Source: an uncultured Prevotella sp. | Lineage (GTDB): Bacteria > Bacteroidota > Bacteroidia > Bacteroidales > Bacteroidaceae | Direction: 5' to 3' | NCBI GenBank assembly: GCA_947072805.1 | Contig: CAMTJK010000037.1 | Location: forward strand, 1-16,986 | Length of the DNA: 16,986 nucleotides | In this document: positions 1 to 6,401 of the stretch, piece by piece | Position numbering within the stretch: the stretch's first letter is position 1 | Layout of the letters: each line of letters opens with the position of its first letter | Position numbers and translations under genes: made by a program | Notes under the pieces: generated by a model | What the model was told of the DNA's origin: nothing | Database searches by the model: none | The model's input: only the letters and a program-made list of their open reading frames with translations

Positions 1-264
1 ACACACGTTAAAGTAAACATTTTTCATAAAAGTAAATAAATGTTATACGTATTATATCGCCATACGTTCCACGTACATAATACGTACATAATACGTACAT
101 AATACAACCTTGTTATATGCAGTTTTACTTGCAATTATATGCAGGAAAGAACTGTGTTATACATTGATAACAGCCAAAATAAGGCATCAGAAGAGCTATT
201 TTCGGCTAAAACTCCGCTTTTTTGGTGCAATTTTACACTTAATCGCAATTTTCCTTGTCAATTC
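1..264. other. AT-rich intergenic region with no supported gene
   Basis: This stretch lies upstream of the OmpA-family promoter. It is AT-rich and holds no reading frame that resembles a protein. A 64-codon frame starting at 110 runs through the promoter and has low-complexity, composition-driven content, so I do not call it. What it does contain is a triple 11-bp direct repeat at 71-103 and, just before it, a partly complementary segment at 46-55. Any gene to the left is outside the window. Confidence 0.6.
71..103. repeat. Three perfect tandem copies of an 11-bp unit
   Basis: The unit ACGTACATAAT occurs three times without a mismatch, at 71-81, 82-92 and 93-103. A period of 11 bp is close to one helical turn, so a bound protein would see the same face in each copy. 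The segment TACGTATTAT at 46-55 is the exact reverse complement of ATAATACGTA, which spans the repeat junctions at 77-86 and 88-97, so hairpins are possible. The repeat ends about 160 bp before the -33 box of the downstream promoter. The sequence does not show whether it is an operator, a structural element or neutral slippage DNA. Confidence 0.9.
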
Positions 265-296
265 TTTGGCGGCTAAAAAATTATTACTTACTTTTG
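265..296 (+). promoter_or_regulatory. Bacteroidetes-type promoter of the OmpA-family gene
   Basis: The -33 box TTTG is at 265-268 and the -7 box TACTTTTG (consensus TAnnTTTG) at 289-296, with 20 bases between them. This is the standard spacing for the Bacteroidetes primary sigma factor. Transcription should start a few bases after 300, giving an untranslated leader of roughly 50 bases before the ATG at 356. Confidence 0.85.
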
Positions 297-355
297 CAGC
301 ATAAATGCGAAAAGTGCAAATTAGAATATTGTTTAAAGTATAATTTAGTATAGGT

Positions 356-1531
356 ATGAAAAAGTTATTAATGGTGCTGGCTTTTGCCGGCGTATCTGTA
401 GCCGGAATGGCACAGAACAATGAGACGACCGTACCGGAAATGAAGTATAGCGTTGCTACAAATTCATTCTGGAGCAATTGGTTTGTTCAGGCTAACCTCG
501 TTGGAACTTCGTTCTACAGCAACGAAGAAAGAGGATGGGACCTGGGTAACAGCCCCTTCAAAGACTTCCGTACAAACCTCGGCTTCTCTGTAGCTATCGG
601 TAAGTGGTTTACTCCGGGTCTCGGACTCCGTACCAAGTTCAATGGTGTATGGGGCAGAACCGTTGTGGCTGAAGATATGGAGAAGGCTCAGGGCAAGGAC
701 AAAAATGCCAACAAGTATTGGACATTGAACGAGCAGGTACTCTTCAACCTCAGCAACATGCTTTGCGGTTATAGCGACACTCGCGTTTGGAACTTCATTC
801 CTTATGCAGGTGCAGGCATCGGTCGCAACATGTCAGCTAACACTTACGCAATGGGTCTCTCTGCAGGTATCTTGAACACATTCCGTCTGAGCGACCGCTT
901 CGCACTCAACCTCGACCTCGCATACAGCCTCTGGGAGACTGATATGGACGGCGTAACAGCTGGTGCTATCAAGGATTGCTCCGGTCCCGGCAGCCGCGAC
1001 CAGATGTTCAGCGTAGAAGTAGGTTTGACTTACAACCTCGGCAAGACACGCTGGAACAAGGTGCCCGATGTTGAAGCTCTCAAGGCCCTCTCACAGAGCC
1101 AGATCGACGCTCTCAACGCACAGCTCGCTGACGCACAGAACGAGAACGCTAAGCTGAAGGATATGCTGGCTAACCAGAAGCCCGTTGAAAAGACAACTGT
1201 TGTTAAGGAAATCGCAGCTGCTCCGGTATCTGTATTCTTCAACATCGGCAAGTCTAAGATTGCTTCTAAGAAAGATCTGCAGAACGTGAAGGATCTCGCT
1301 GAAATAGCAAAGGCTAACGGTTCTAAGCTCGTTGTAACCGGATATGCTGACAGCAAGACCGGTAGCGCAGCATTCAACCAGACCCTGAGCCAGAAGCGTG
1401 CTGAAACTGTTGCTGACGAACTCGTTAAGATGGGTGTAAGCCGTGACAACATCGAGGTTGTTGCTGCCGGTGGTGTAAACACACTCTCACCTGTATCTTA
1501 CAACCGTCGTGCTACTGTTGCTATCAAATAA
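356..1531 (+). CDS. OmpA-family outer-membrane protein
   Basis: This is a 391-residue major outer-membrane protein of the OmpA type, probably anchoring the outer membrane to peptidoglycan. A Sec signal peptide (MKKLLMVLAFAGVSVAGMA) should be cleaved before Q20. Residues about 20-230 are rich in aromatic and alternating strands, as expected for an N-terminal beta-barrel. Residues about 243-275 form a short heptad-like Asn/Ala/Leu linker. Residues about 285-391 form the OmpA/MotB-like peptidoglycan-binding domain, with the GYAD segment, the LSQKRAETV helix and a closing NRRATVAIK. The gene is monocistronic, with its own promoter at 265-296 and a strong terminator at 1560-1593. Codon use is strongly biased (AAC, CTC, GTT, AAG), which fits high expression. 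The family call is firm; whether it acts as a porin or mainly as a structural tether is not visible. Confidence 0.93.
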   Translation: MKKLLMVLAFAGVSVAGMAQNNETTVPEMKYSVATNSFWSNWFVQANLVGTSFYSNEERGWDLGNSPFKDFRTNLGFSVAIGKWFTPGLGLRTKFNGVWGRTVVAEDMEKAQGKDKNANKYWTLNEQVLFNLSNMLCGYSDTRVWNFIPYAGAGIGRNMSANTYAMGLSAGILNTFRLSDRFALNLDLAYSLWETDMDGVTAGAIKDCSGPGSRDQMFSVEVGLTYNLGKTRWNKVPDVEALKALSQSQIDALNAQLADAQNENAKLKDMLANQKPVEKTTVVKEIAAAPVSVFFNIGKSKIASKKDLQNVKDLAEIAKANGSKLVVTGYADSKTGSAAFNQTLSQKRAETVADELVKMGVSRDNIEVVAAGGVNTLSPVSYNRRATVAIK

Positions 1532-1559
1532 GTATAAGTAACAATCAACAAGACATAAG

Positions 1560-1593
1560 CCGATGCGGTCTGCGGACTGCATCGGTTTTTTTT
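1560..1593 (+). terminator. Rho-independent terminator after the OmpA-family gene
   Basis: An 11-bp stem pairs 1560-1570 with 1575-1585 (one G-U pair) around the tetraloop TGCG at 1571-1574. It is followed directly by eight T residues at 1586-1593. It lies 29 bases after the OmpA-family stop codon. A possible early ATG for the next frame at 1563 lies inside this hairpin and is therefore not a start codon. Confidence 0.93.
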
Positions 1594-1706
1594 CTGCAAC
1601 TCGCTCCTTCTGTGAGCAGAGCCCGTTTGCACCATGCCCTTACGCTCGCACAAGCAACGTTGAAAGGGCATGCAATACTATCATACTTCACTCAAAAGTA
1701 ATACCA

Positions 1707-2789
1707 ATGGAAAGAATCAGATTTGCCGTTATAGCCATGCTTTGCAGTATTATGGCTGCGTCGTGCAGCGACGATGATGTTGCAGATGCGAAAGATGATG
1801 CCTCTTCAACTAAGATAAGCGTCATACTTGATACCGATCTAGGCAACTGCAATGATGATATTCTTGCCATGCAGGCCCTGTTCTACCTGCAGCAGCAGGG
1901 AAGGTGTAATGTCATTGGCGTGATGAGCAGCGTACAGTTGGACAAGGCGAGGATATTGACAGACGGTTTCCTGCATTTTTACAAGGCAGACGATATCCCT
2001 TTGGGAGTGCTTCCTGGCGAGGAAGAACTCTTTGACATGATACCCTATTACCAGCTGGCAGACTCGGTCAATGCCGACGGTACACCACTTTTCCCCTCCA
2101 CCGGCATACCCCTAAGCCAACGCCTGCCCGCATGGAAGCTGTATCGCAAGCTGCTTGCCGAAGCAGCTGACACAAGCGTGGTGATAATGTGTATAGGCAA
2201 GTACACCAGCCTGGGACATCTGCTCAATTCTGCGCCCGACGAATATTCTCCGCTTTCGGGAAGTGAGCTGGTGAGCAGGAAGGTATTGCGCCTCGAAGCC
2301 ATGGGCGGCTGCTTTACGCCTGTACCGCTGCTCAATCCGTCGAAGGACGGCAAGCAGGATTTTCTCACCGTAGAGTATAACATAGGCAGCGATATACCGC
2401 TGGCAAAGAATGTTCTGGAGAATTGGCCTGTGGAATTGTGCCTGCTTTCGTTGGAGGAAGGAATGAAATATCCCTCCGTCCACGACGAGATGCTTGCCGA
2501 TTACGCATGGCAGCCCGACCACCCCATATACCAGGTGTACTCGCGCTATGACGAATGGGCTGTAGGTGACGTAGGACAGTACTGGTGGGACGCCGAACTG
2601 GTGATGCACGCCGTGCTGGGCGAAGAATGTTTTGATTGCGTTCGCAGCGGCACGCTCTCCATAGCCGACGACGGTGTGACCACTTTCACACAGCATGCCG
2701 GCGGCAATGCGCACATAATATCCAGCAAGACCGAACACATACAGTACATAAAAGACTGGCTAAGGGGACTCTCCGGATTCAGACCATAA
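1707..2789 (+). CDS. Nucleoside-hydrolase-like lipoprotein, probably surface exposed
   Basis: This 360-residue protein is related to inosine/uridine-preferring nucleoside hydrolases, which cleave the N-glycosidic bond of ribonucleosides with a bound calcium ion. I chose the ATG at 1707 because it begins a lipoprotein signal peptide ending in IMAASC (C20); upstream frame extension enters the preceding terminator. After Cys20 comes SDDD, which resembles the Bacteroides surface-export signal for lipoproteins. The metal-binding motif DTDLGNCNDDILA is at residues 42-54, and EYN at 223-225 with the following helix matches the family's substrate loop. At the late 'HD' position usually seen near the C terminus, D295 is kept but the residue before it is W294 rather than His. 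It may be a divergent hydrolase with altered chemistry or a nucleoside-binding protein. The gene is flanked by a terminator and by a tRNA promoter, so it is probably monocistronic. I found no clear promoter in the 113 bases before it. Confidence 0.75.
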   Translation: MERIRFAVIAMLCSIMAASCSDDDVADAKDDASSTKISVILDTDLGNCNDDILAMQALFYLQQQGRCNVIGVMSSVQLDKARILTDGFLHFYKADDIPLGVLPGEEELFDMIPYYQLADSVNADGTPLFPSTGIPLSQRLPAWKLYRKLLAEAADTSVVIMCIGKYTSLGHLLNSAPDEYSPLSGSELVSRKVLRLEAMGGCFTPVPLLNPSKDGKQDFLTVEYNIGSDIPLAKNVLENWPVELCLLSLEEGMKYPSVHDEMLADYAWQPDHPIYQVYSRYDEWAVGDVGQYWWDAELVMHAVLGEECFDCVRSGTLSIADDGVTTFTQHAGGNAHIISSKTEHIQYIKDWLRGLSGFRP

Positions 2790-2916
2790 GATGACAATAG
2801 AAAAACGTAAGAGGCTGTAGCATAACACAACGCCTGCAACGGTACAAAGAAAAGAGACAAACAAATCGTGATAAAAGCGCGATAATATCATTTTATTCAA
2901 AAAAACATTGCAAAAG

Positions 2917-2948
2917 TTTGGTTGTTTCAAAAAAACGTCTTACCTTTG
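2917..2948 (+). promoter_or_regulatory. Bacteroidetes-type promoter of tRNA-Val
   Basis: The -33 box TTTG is at 2917-2920 and the -7 box TACCTTTG, a full match to TAnnTTTG, is at 2941-2948, with 20 bases between. The mature tRNA begins at 2968, so the predicted transcript has only about a dozen extra 5' bases. The 127 bases from 2790 to 2916 before it hold neither a gene nor a convincing terminator for the lipoprotein gene. Confidence 0.88.
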
Positions 2949-2967
2949 CAACCGCTTACAAGAGCAA

Positions 2968-3042
2968 GGGCGCTTAGCTCAGCTGGTTTAGAGCATCTGC
3001 CTTACAAGCAGAGGGTCGGGGGTTCGAATCCCTCAGCGCCCA
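2968..3042 (+). tRNA. tRNA-Val (anticodon UAC)
   Basis: This is a 75-base cloverleaf. The acceptor arm pairs GGGCGCT at 2968-2974 with AGCGCCC at 3035-3041, with discriminator A at 3042. The anticodon stem TCTGC (2996-3000) pairs with GCAGA (3008-3012) around the loop CTTACAA, and the anticodon TAC at 3003-3005 reads GUA and other Val codons. The T arm contains GGTTCGAATC. A complete CCA end is not encoded; the genome continues with CA, so the 3' end is expected to be finished by the CCA-adding enzyme. Confidence 0.97.
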
Positions 3043-3048
3043 CATCAG

Positions 3049-3077
3049 AATCCCCGCACCACCCGGTAGCGGGGATT
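3049..3077 (+). terminator. Probable terminator after tRNA-Val
   Basis: A perfect 9-bp stem pairs AATCCCCGC (3049-3057) with GCGGGGATT (3069-3077) around an 11-base loop. It starts seven bases after the tRNA. The following bases (ATTGTTAAG) are only moderately T-rich, so it could act as a terminator, as a 3'-end processing stop, or both. Confidence 0.65.
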
Positions 3078-3188
3078 ATTGTTAAGTCAGCTCTCGTTAT
3101 TGCGGAGAGAAGAAAAGACGATTTTGATAACAACGTGGCGGTATTCGTGAGAAATCGAAACGATAAAGACTAAAAAAGTTACAGTTTA

Positions 3189-3220
3189 TTTGTGTGTTTG
3201 CTTTTTTATGATTACCTTTG
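3189..3220 (+). promoter_or_regulatory. Promoter of the leu/cim operon
   Basis: The -33 box TTTG (3189-3192) and the -7 box TACCTTTG (3213-3220, full match to TAnnTTTG) are separated by exactly 20 bases. A second TTTG lies at 3197-3200 but is too close to the -7 box. The predicted start near 3227 gives a leader of about 190 bases before leuA, which contains the leader peptide and an internal terminator. The DNA from 3078 to 3188 between the tRNA terminator and this promoter shows no gene. Confidence 0.9.
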
Positions 3221-3247
3221 CAGCCGTAACGATAAAAAATAACGAAT

Positions 3248-3328
3248 ATGACATTTACCGGTCTGCTACACATTATCAATATTCTCCGACTTCAACGAGC
3301 CGGCGGAAGTGATGAAGTGTGCAGATAG
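3248..3328 (+). CDS. Leu/Ile leader peptide of the operon attenuator
   Basis: This 26-codon frame starts about 20 bases after the predicted transcription start and ends with TAG at 3326-3328. Its control segment reads GLLHIINILRLQRAGG. Codons 6-15 (3263-3292) are Leu-Leu-His-Ile-Ile-Asn-Ile-Leu-Arg-Leu, so seven of ten are branched-chain residues. Placement between a full promoter and a terminator in front of a leucine operon is the arrangement of a classical attenuation leader peptide. By inference, ribosome stalling when charged Leu- or Ile-tRNA is scarce would allow read-through into leuA. The peptide itself is not expected to have a cellular role. Conservation in related genomes cannot be seen here; it is called on context, codon content and RNA folding. 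Confidence 0.8.
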   Translation: MTFTGLLHIINILRLQRAGGSDEVCR

Positions 3329-3365
3329 CTATGTAACGGAATAGATATTGAACCTTTCTCACTTC
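3289..3365 (+). promoter_or_regulatory. Alternative RNA pairings of the attenuator (protector stem versus antiterminator)
   Basis: ACTTC at 3289-3293, which overlaps the last Leu codon of the leader peptide, can pair with GAAGT at 3306-3310. The same 3' segment, as GAAGTGA at 3306-3312, can instead pair over 7 bp with TCACTTC at 3359-3365, which is part of the 5' arm and loop of the downstream terminator. A second GAAGTG at 3314-3319 can also pair with 3360-3365. A ribosome stalled on the Leu/Ile codons would cover 3289-3293 and leave 3306-3312 free to disrupt the terminator. A ribosome reaching the stop codon at 3326 would cover 3306-3319 and let the terminator form. Folding was done by eye. 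Confidence 0.65.
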
Positions 3366-3389
3366 GGATGTGAGGAAGGTTCTTTTTTT
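3351..3389 (+). terminator. Attenuator terminator in the leu/cim leader
   Basis: A 12-bp stem pairs 3351-3362 with 3370-3381 (one G-U pair) around a seven-base loop and is followed by seven T residues at 3383-3389. It lies 22 bases after the leader-peptide stop codon and 30 bases before the leuA start, with no gene ending just upstream. This is why I read it as a regulated, premature terminator and not as an end-of-operon signal. Confidence 0.9.
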
Positions 3390-3419
3390 AGTAGAATAAT
3401 AATATAATATATATAAGGT

Positions 3420-4919
3420 ATGAGCGACAGATTATTTATTTTCGACACGACGCTGCGCGACGGAGAGCAGGTGCCCGGATGCCAGTTGAACACGGTAGAG
3501 AAGATTCAGGTGGCACGCCAGCTCGAGCAGTTGGGTGTAGATGTAATAGAAGCAGGCTTCCCGATATCCAGTCCCGGTGACTTCAATTCGGTGATAGAAA
3601 TATCGAAAGCCGTGACATGGCCAACCATCTGCGCATTGACACGCGCCGTAGAAAAAGACATAGACGTGGCTGCCGAATCGCTGAAATATGCCAAGCACAA
3701 GCGCATACACACCGGTATAGGCACGAGCGACTCGCATATAAGATACAAGTTCAACAGCAATCGCGAGGAGATAATAGAGAGAGCTGTTGCTGCCGTGAAG
3801 TACGCCAGACGCTATGTGGATGACGTGGAATTCTACGCCGAAGACGCCGGACGTACCGACAACGAGTATCTGGCGCGTGTGGTGGAAGCCGTAATCAAGG
3901 CCGGCGCCACGGTGGTGAACATCCCCGACACCACGGGCTACTGTCTGCCCGCCGAATATGGTGCCAAGATAAAGTATCTGATGGAGCATGTGGACGGCAT
4001 AGACCGCGCCATAATATCGACACACTGCCACAACGACCTCGGAATGGCTACGGCAAACACCCTTAGTGGCGTGCTCAACGGAGCGCGACAGGTGGAGGTA
4101 ACCATCAACGGAATAGGCGAAAGAGCAGGAAACACATCGCTCGAAGAGGTGGCAATGATACTGAAATGCCATAAACACATAGACATAGACACCAACATAA
4201 ATACGACAAAGATATACCCCACAAGCCGCATGGTGTCGAGCCTGATGAATATGCCGGTGCAGCCGAACAAGGCCATAGTGGGACGCAACGCCTTCGCCCA
4301 TTCGAGCGGAATACACCAGGACGGTGTGCTGAAGAACGTGCAGACCTATGAGATAATGAACCCGAAAGATGTGGGACTTGACGACAACTCGATAGTGCTC
4401 ACGGCACGCTCGGGACGCGCGGCGCTGAAGTACAGACTCAGCGTGCTCGGAGTAAACATAGACAACGAGGACCGCGTGGACAGCATATACCAGAAGTTCC
4501 TGAAGCTCGCCGACCAGAAGAAAGAGGTGAACGACGACGACATACTCATGCTCGCCGGAGCCGACACTGCCGAAGGACATGCCGTGAAGCTCGACTTCCT
4601 GCAGGTTACAACGGGCATGGGCGTGAAGAGCGTGGCAAGCATCGGACTGGATATCTCCGGACAGAAGTTTGAAGAGGCTTCTACAGGAAACGGACCCGTG
4701 GACGCCGCCATCAAGGCACTGAAGAAGATAATACAGAAGCAGATGACACTGAAGGAGTTTACTATACAGGCAATAAGCAAGGGCTCCGACGATGTGGGCA
4801 AGGTGCACATGCAGGTGGAATATGACGGAAACGTGTATTACGGCTTCGGCGCCAATACCGACATAGTTACGGCATCGGTGGAAGCATATATCGACTGTAT
4901 CAACAAATTCAGGAAATAG
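3420..4919 (+). CDS. leuA: 2-isopropylmalate synthase
   Basis: LeuA (499 residues) condenses 2-ketoisovalerate with acetyl-CoA, the committed step of leucine synthesis in the cytoplasm. The N-terminal HMGL-type TIM barrel shows the catalytic R13-D14 in DTTLRDGEQ, the metal-binding HCHND with H202 and H204, and GIGERAGN ending at N238. The C-terminal part from about residue 365 is the LeuA dimerisation/allosteric domain, so leucine feedback control is expected. The length is typical. In the substrate region, the residue that is Ser in enterobacterial LeuA (FSCEDAGR) is Tyr139 here (FYAEDAGR). G99 replaces a Phe at the position of the IHTFIATS motif. These may be lineage features or may alter side-chain specificity. 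It is the first gene of the operon, directly behind the attenuator. Confidence 0.93.
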   Translation: MSDRLFIFDTTLRDGEQVPGCQLNTVEKIQVARQLEQLGVDVIEAGFPISSPGDFNSVIEISKAVTWPTICALTRAVEKDIDVAAESLKYAKHKRIHTGIGTSDSHIRYKFNSNREEIIERAVAAVKYARRYVDDVEFYAEDAGRTDNEYLARVVEAVIKAGATVVNIPDTTGYCLPAEYGAKIKYLMEHVDGIDRAIISTHCHNDLGMATANTLSGVLNGARQVEVTINGIGERAGNTSLEEVAMILKCHKHIDIDTNINTTKIYPTSRMVSSLMNMPVQPNKAIVGRNAFAHSSGIHQDGVLKNVQTYEIMNPKDVGLDDNSIVLTARSGRAALKYRLSVLGVNIDNEDRVDSIYQKFLKLADQKKEVNDDDILMLAGADTAEGHAVKLDFLQVTTGMGVKSVASIGLDISGQKFEEASTGNGPVDAAIKALKKIIQKQMTLKEFTIQAISKGSDDVGKVHMQVEYDGNVYYGFGANTDIVTASVEAYIDCINKFRK

Positions 4920-4926
4920 AAAGAAC

Positions 4927-4950
4927 GTTATCAGCCGATGGCGGGATAAC
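4927..4950 (+). other. Intercistronic hairpin between leuA and leuC
   Basis: GTTATC (4927-4932) pairs with GATAAC (4945-4950), and inside it GCC (4934-4936) pairs with GGC (4940-4942) around GAT, with a small internal loop. There is no T-tract, so it is not a terminator. It ends 17 bases before the leuC start codon and could affect mRNA processing, stability or leuC translation. The role is inference. Confidence 0.5.
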
Positions 4951-4967
4951 ACAAAAGTAAAACAGAC

Positions 4968-6362
4968 ATGAATACATTATTTGACAAGATTTGGGACAAA
5001 CACGTGGTGCAGATTGTAGATGACGGTCCGACACAACTGTACATCGACAGACTATATTGTCATGAGGTGACTTCACCGCAGGCATTTGACGGTATGCGCA
5101 GCCGCGGACTGAAATGCTTCCGCCCGCAGCAGATATACTGCATGCCCGACCATAATACACCGACACACGACCAGGACAAACCCATCGAAGACGCCGTGTC
5201 GAGAAAACAGGTGGACACGCTCGCCGGCAATGCGGCTGAATTCGGACTGACACACTATGGCATGATGTCGAAAGACAACGGCATCATTCACGTGGTGGGA
5301 CCGGAAAAAGGACTCTCACTGCCGGGAATGACAATTGTTTGCGGCGACTCGCACACCTCTACACACGGTGCCATGGGAGCAGTGGCTTTCGGCATAGGAA
5401 CGAGCGAGGTGGAGATGGTGATGGCATCGCAGTGCATTCTGCAGCAGAAGCCCAAATCGATGCGCATAAACATAAACGGAACACTCGGAAAGGGAGTGAC
5501 GGCAAAAGACGTGGCACTGTATCTTATGTCGAAACTCACCACATCAGGCGCTACGGGATATTTCGTGGAATATGCCGGCAGCGCGGTGAAGAACCTTTCG
5601 ATGGAAGGCAGGCTCACACTCTGCAACCTCTCCATAGAGATGGGCGCGCGCGGCGGATTCATCGCCCCGGACGAGACTACATTCGAATATATAAAAGGAC
5701 GCGAATTTGCTCCCAAAGGTGAGGATTGGGATAAGGCAGTGGCTTACTGGAAGACGCTGAAGAGCGGCGATGACGCGGTGTTCGACAGCGAACTGAACTT
5801 CGATGCCGCTGATATAGAACCAATGGTTACTTACGGCACGAACCCGGGAATGGGCATGGGCATCACCGATGCCATTCCGACGCTCGAAAGCATTGACGAA
5901 GCCGGCAAGGCATCGTTTGTAAAATCGCTCGACTATATGGGCTTTGCACCCGGCGAGAAGCTGCTCGGGCACAAGATAGACTATGTGTTCCTCGGCGCAT
6001 GCACCAACGGAAGAATAGAGGACTTCCGCGCTTTCGCCTCACTGGTGAAAGGCAGACGCAAAGCCGACAACGTGGTGGCATGGCTCGTACCTGGCTCGTG
6101 GGCTGTGGACAAGCAGATTAGAGAGGAAGGATTGGACAAGGTGCTCGAGGAAGCCGGCTTTGCCATACGCCAGCCGGGATGCTCGGCATGTCTCGCCATG
6201 AACGACGACAAGATTCCTGCCGGAAAATACTCGGTATCGACAAGCAACAGAAACTTCGAAGGACGACAGGGACCCGGAGCACGCACAATACTCGCTTCGC
6301 CTCTTGTGGCAGCTGCGGCTGCAGTGACGGGAGAAATTACCGACCCGAGAACTCTGATCTAA
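4968..6362 (+). CDS. leuC: 3-isopropylmalate dehydratase, large subunit
   Basis: LeuC (464 residues, the usual length) is the iron-sulfur subunit that, with LeuD, isomerises 2-isopropylmalate to 3-isopropylmalate through dehydration and rehydration. The three [4Fe-4S] ligands are visible: C345 in GACTNG, and C405 and C408 in QPGCSACLA. The aconitase-family segments GDSHTSTHGAMG (126-137) and SVSTSNRNFEGRQGPG near the C terminus are intact. It lies 48 bases after leuA and 39 before leuD, both on the plus strand. In the citramalate route the same enzyme would convert (R)-citramalate to 3-methylmalate, so it is expected to serve leucine and isoleucine synthesis together. Confidence 0.96.
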   Translation: MNTLFDKIWDKHVVQIVDDGPTQLYIDRLYCHEVTSPQAFDGMRSRGLKCFRPQQIYCMPDHNTPTHDQDKPIEDAVSRKQVDTLAGNAAEFGLTHYGMMSKDNGIIHVVGPEKGLSLPGMTIVCGDSHTSTHGAMGAVAFGIGTSEVEMVMASQCILQQKPKSMRININGTLGKGVTAKDVALYLMSKLTTSGATGYFVEYAGSAVKNLSMEGRLTLCNLSIEMGARGGFIAPDETTFEYIKGREFAPKGEDWDKAVAYWKTLKSGDDAVFDSELNFDAADIEPMVTYGTNPGMGMGITDAIPTLESIDEAGKASFVKSLDYMGFAPGEKLLGHKIDYVFLGACTNGRIEDFRAFASLVKGRRKADNVVAWLVPGSWAVDKQIREEGLDKVLEEAGFAIRQPGCSACLAMNDDKIPAGKYSVSTSNRNFEGRQGPGARTILASPLVAAAAAVTGEITDPRTLI

Positions 6363-6401
6363 AACGAACCAACGTTACAAAAGAATTAAAACGCAAGAAA
6401 G

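Noticed and set aside
110..304. A 64-codon frame upstream of the OmpA-family gene
   Set aside because: It runs through the -33 and -7 boxes of a consensus promoter, has no recognisable protein features and lies in AT-rich intergenic DNA.
1563..1706. Extended N terminus for the nucleoside-hydrolase-like protein
   Set aside because: The early ATG lies inside the terminator hairpin at 1560-1593. The ATG at 1707 begins a normal lipoprotein signal peptide.
2922..3173. An 83-codon plus-strand frame
   Set aside because: It crosses the tRNA-Val gene, its promoter and its terminator, so it is not a protein gene.
3432..4952. A 506-codon open frame on the minus strand opposite leuA
   Set aside because: It mirrors leuA almost exactly and is a product of its codon bias. 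The translation is rich in His, Val, Tyr and Cys and has no domain resemblance. leuA has catalytic motifs and an operon context.
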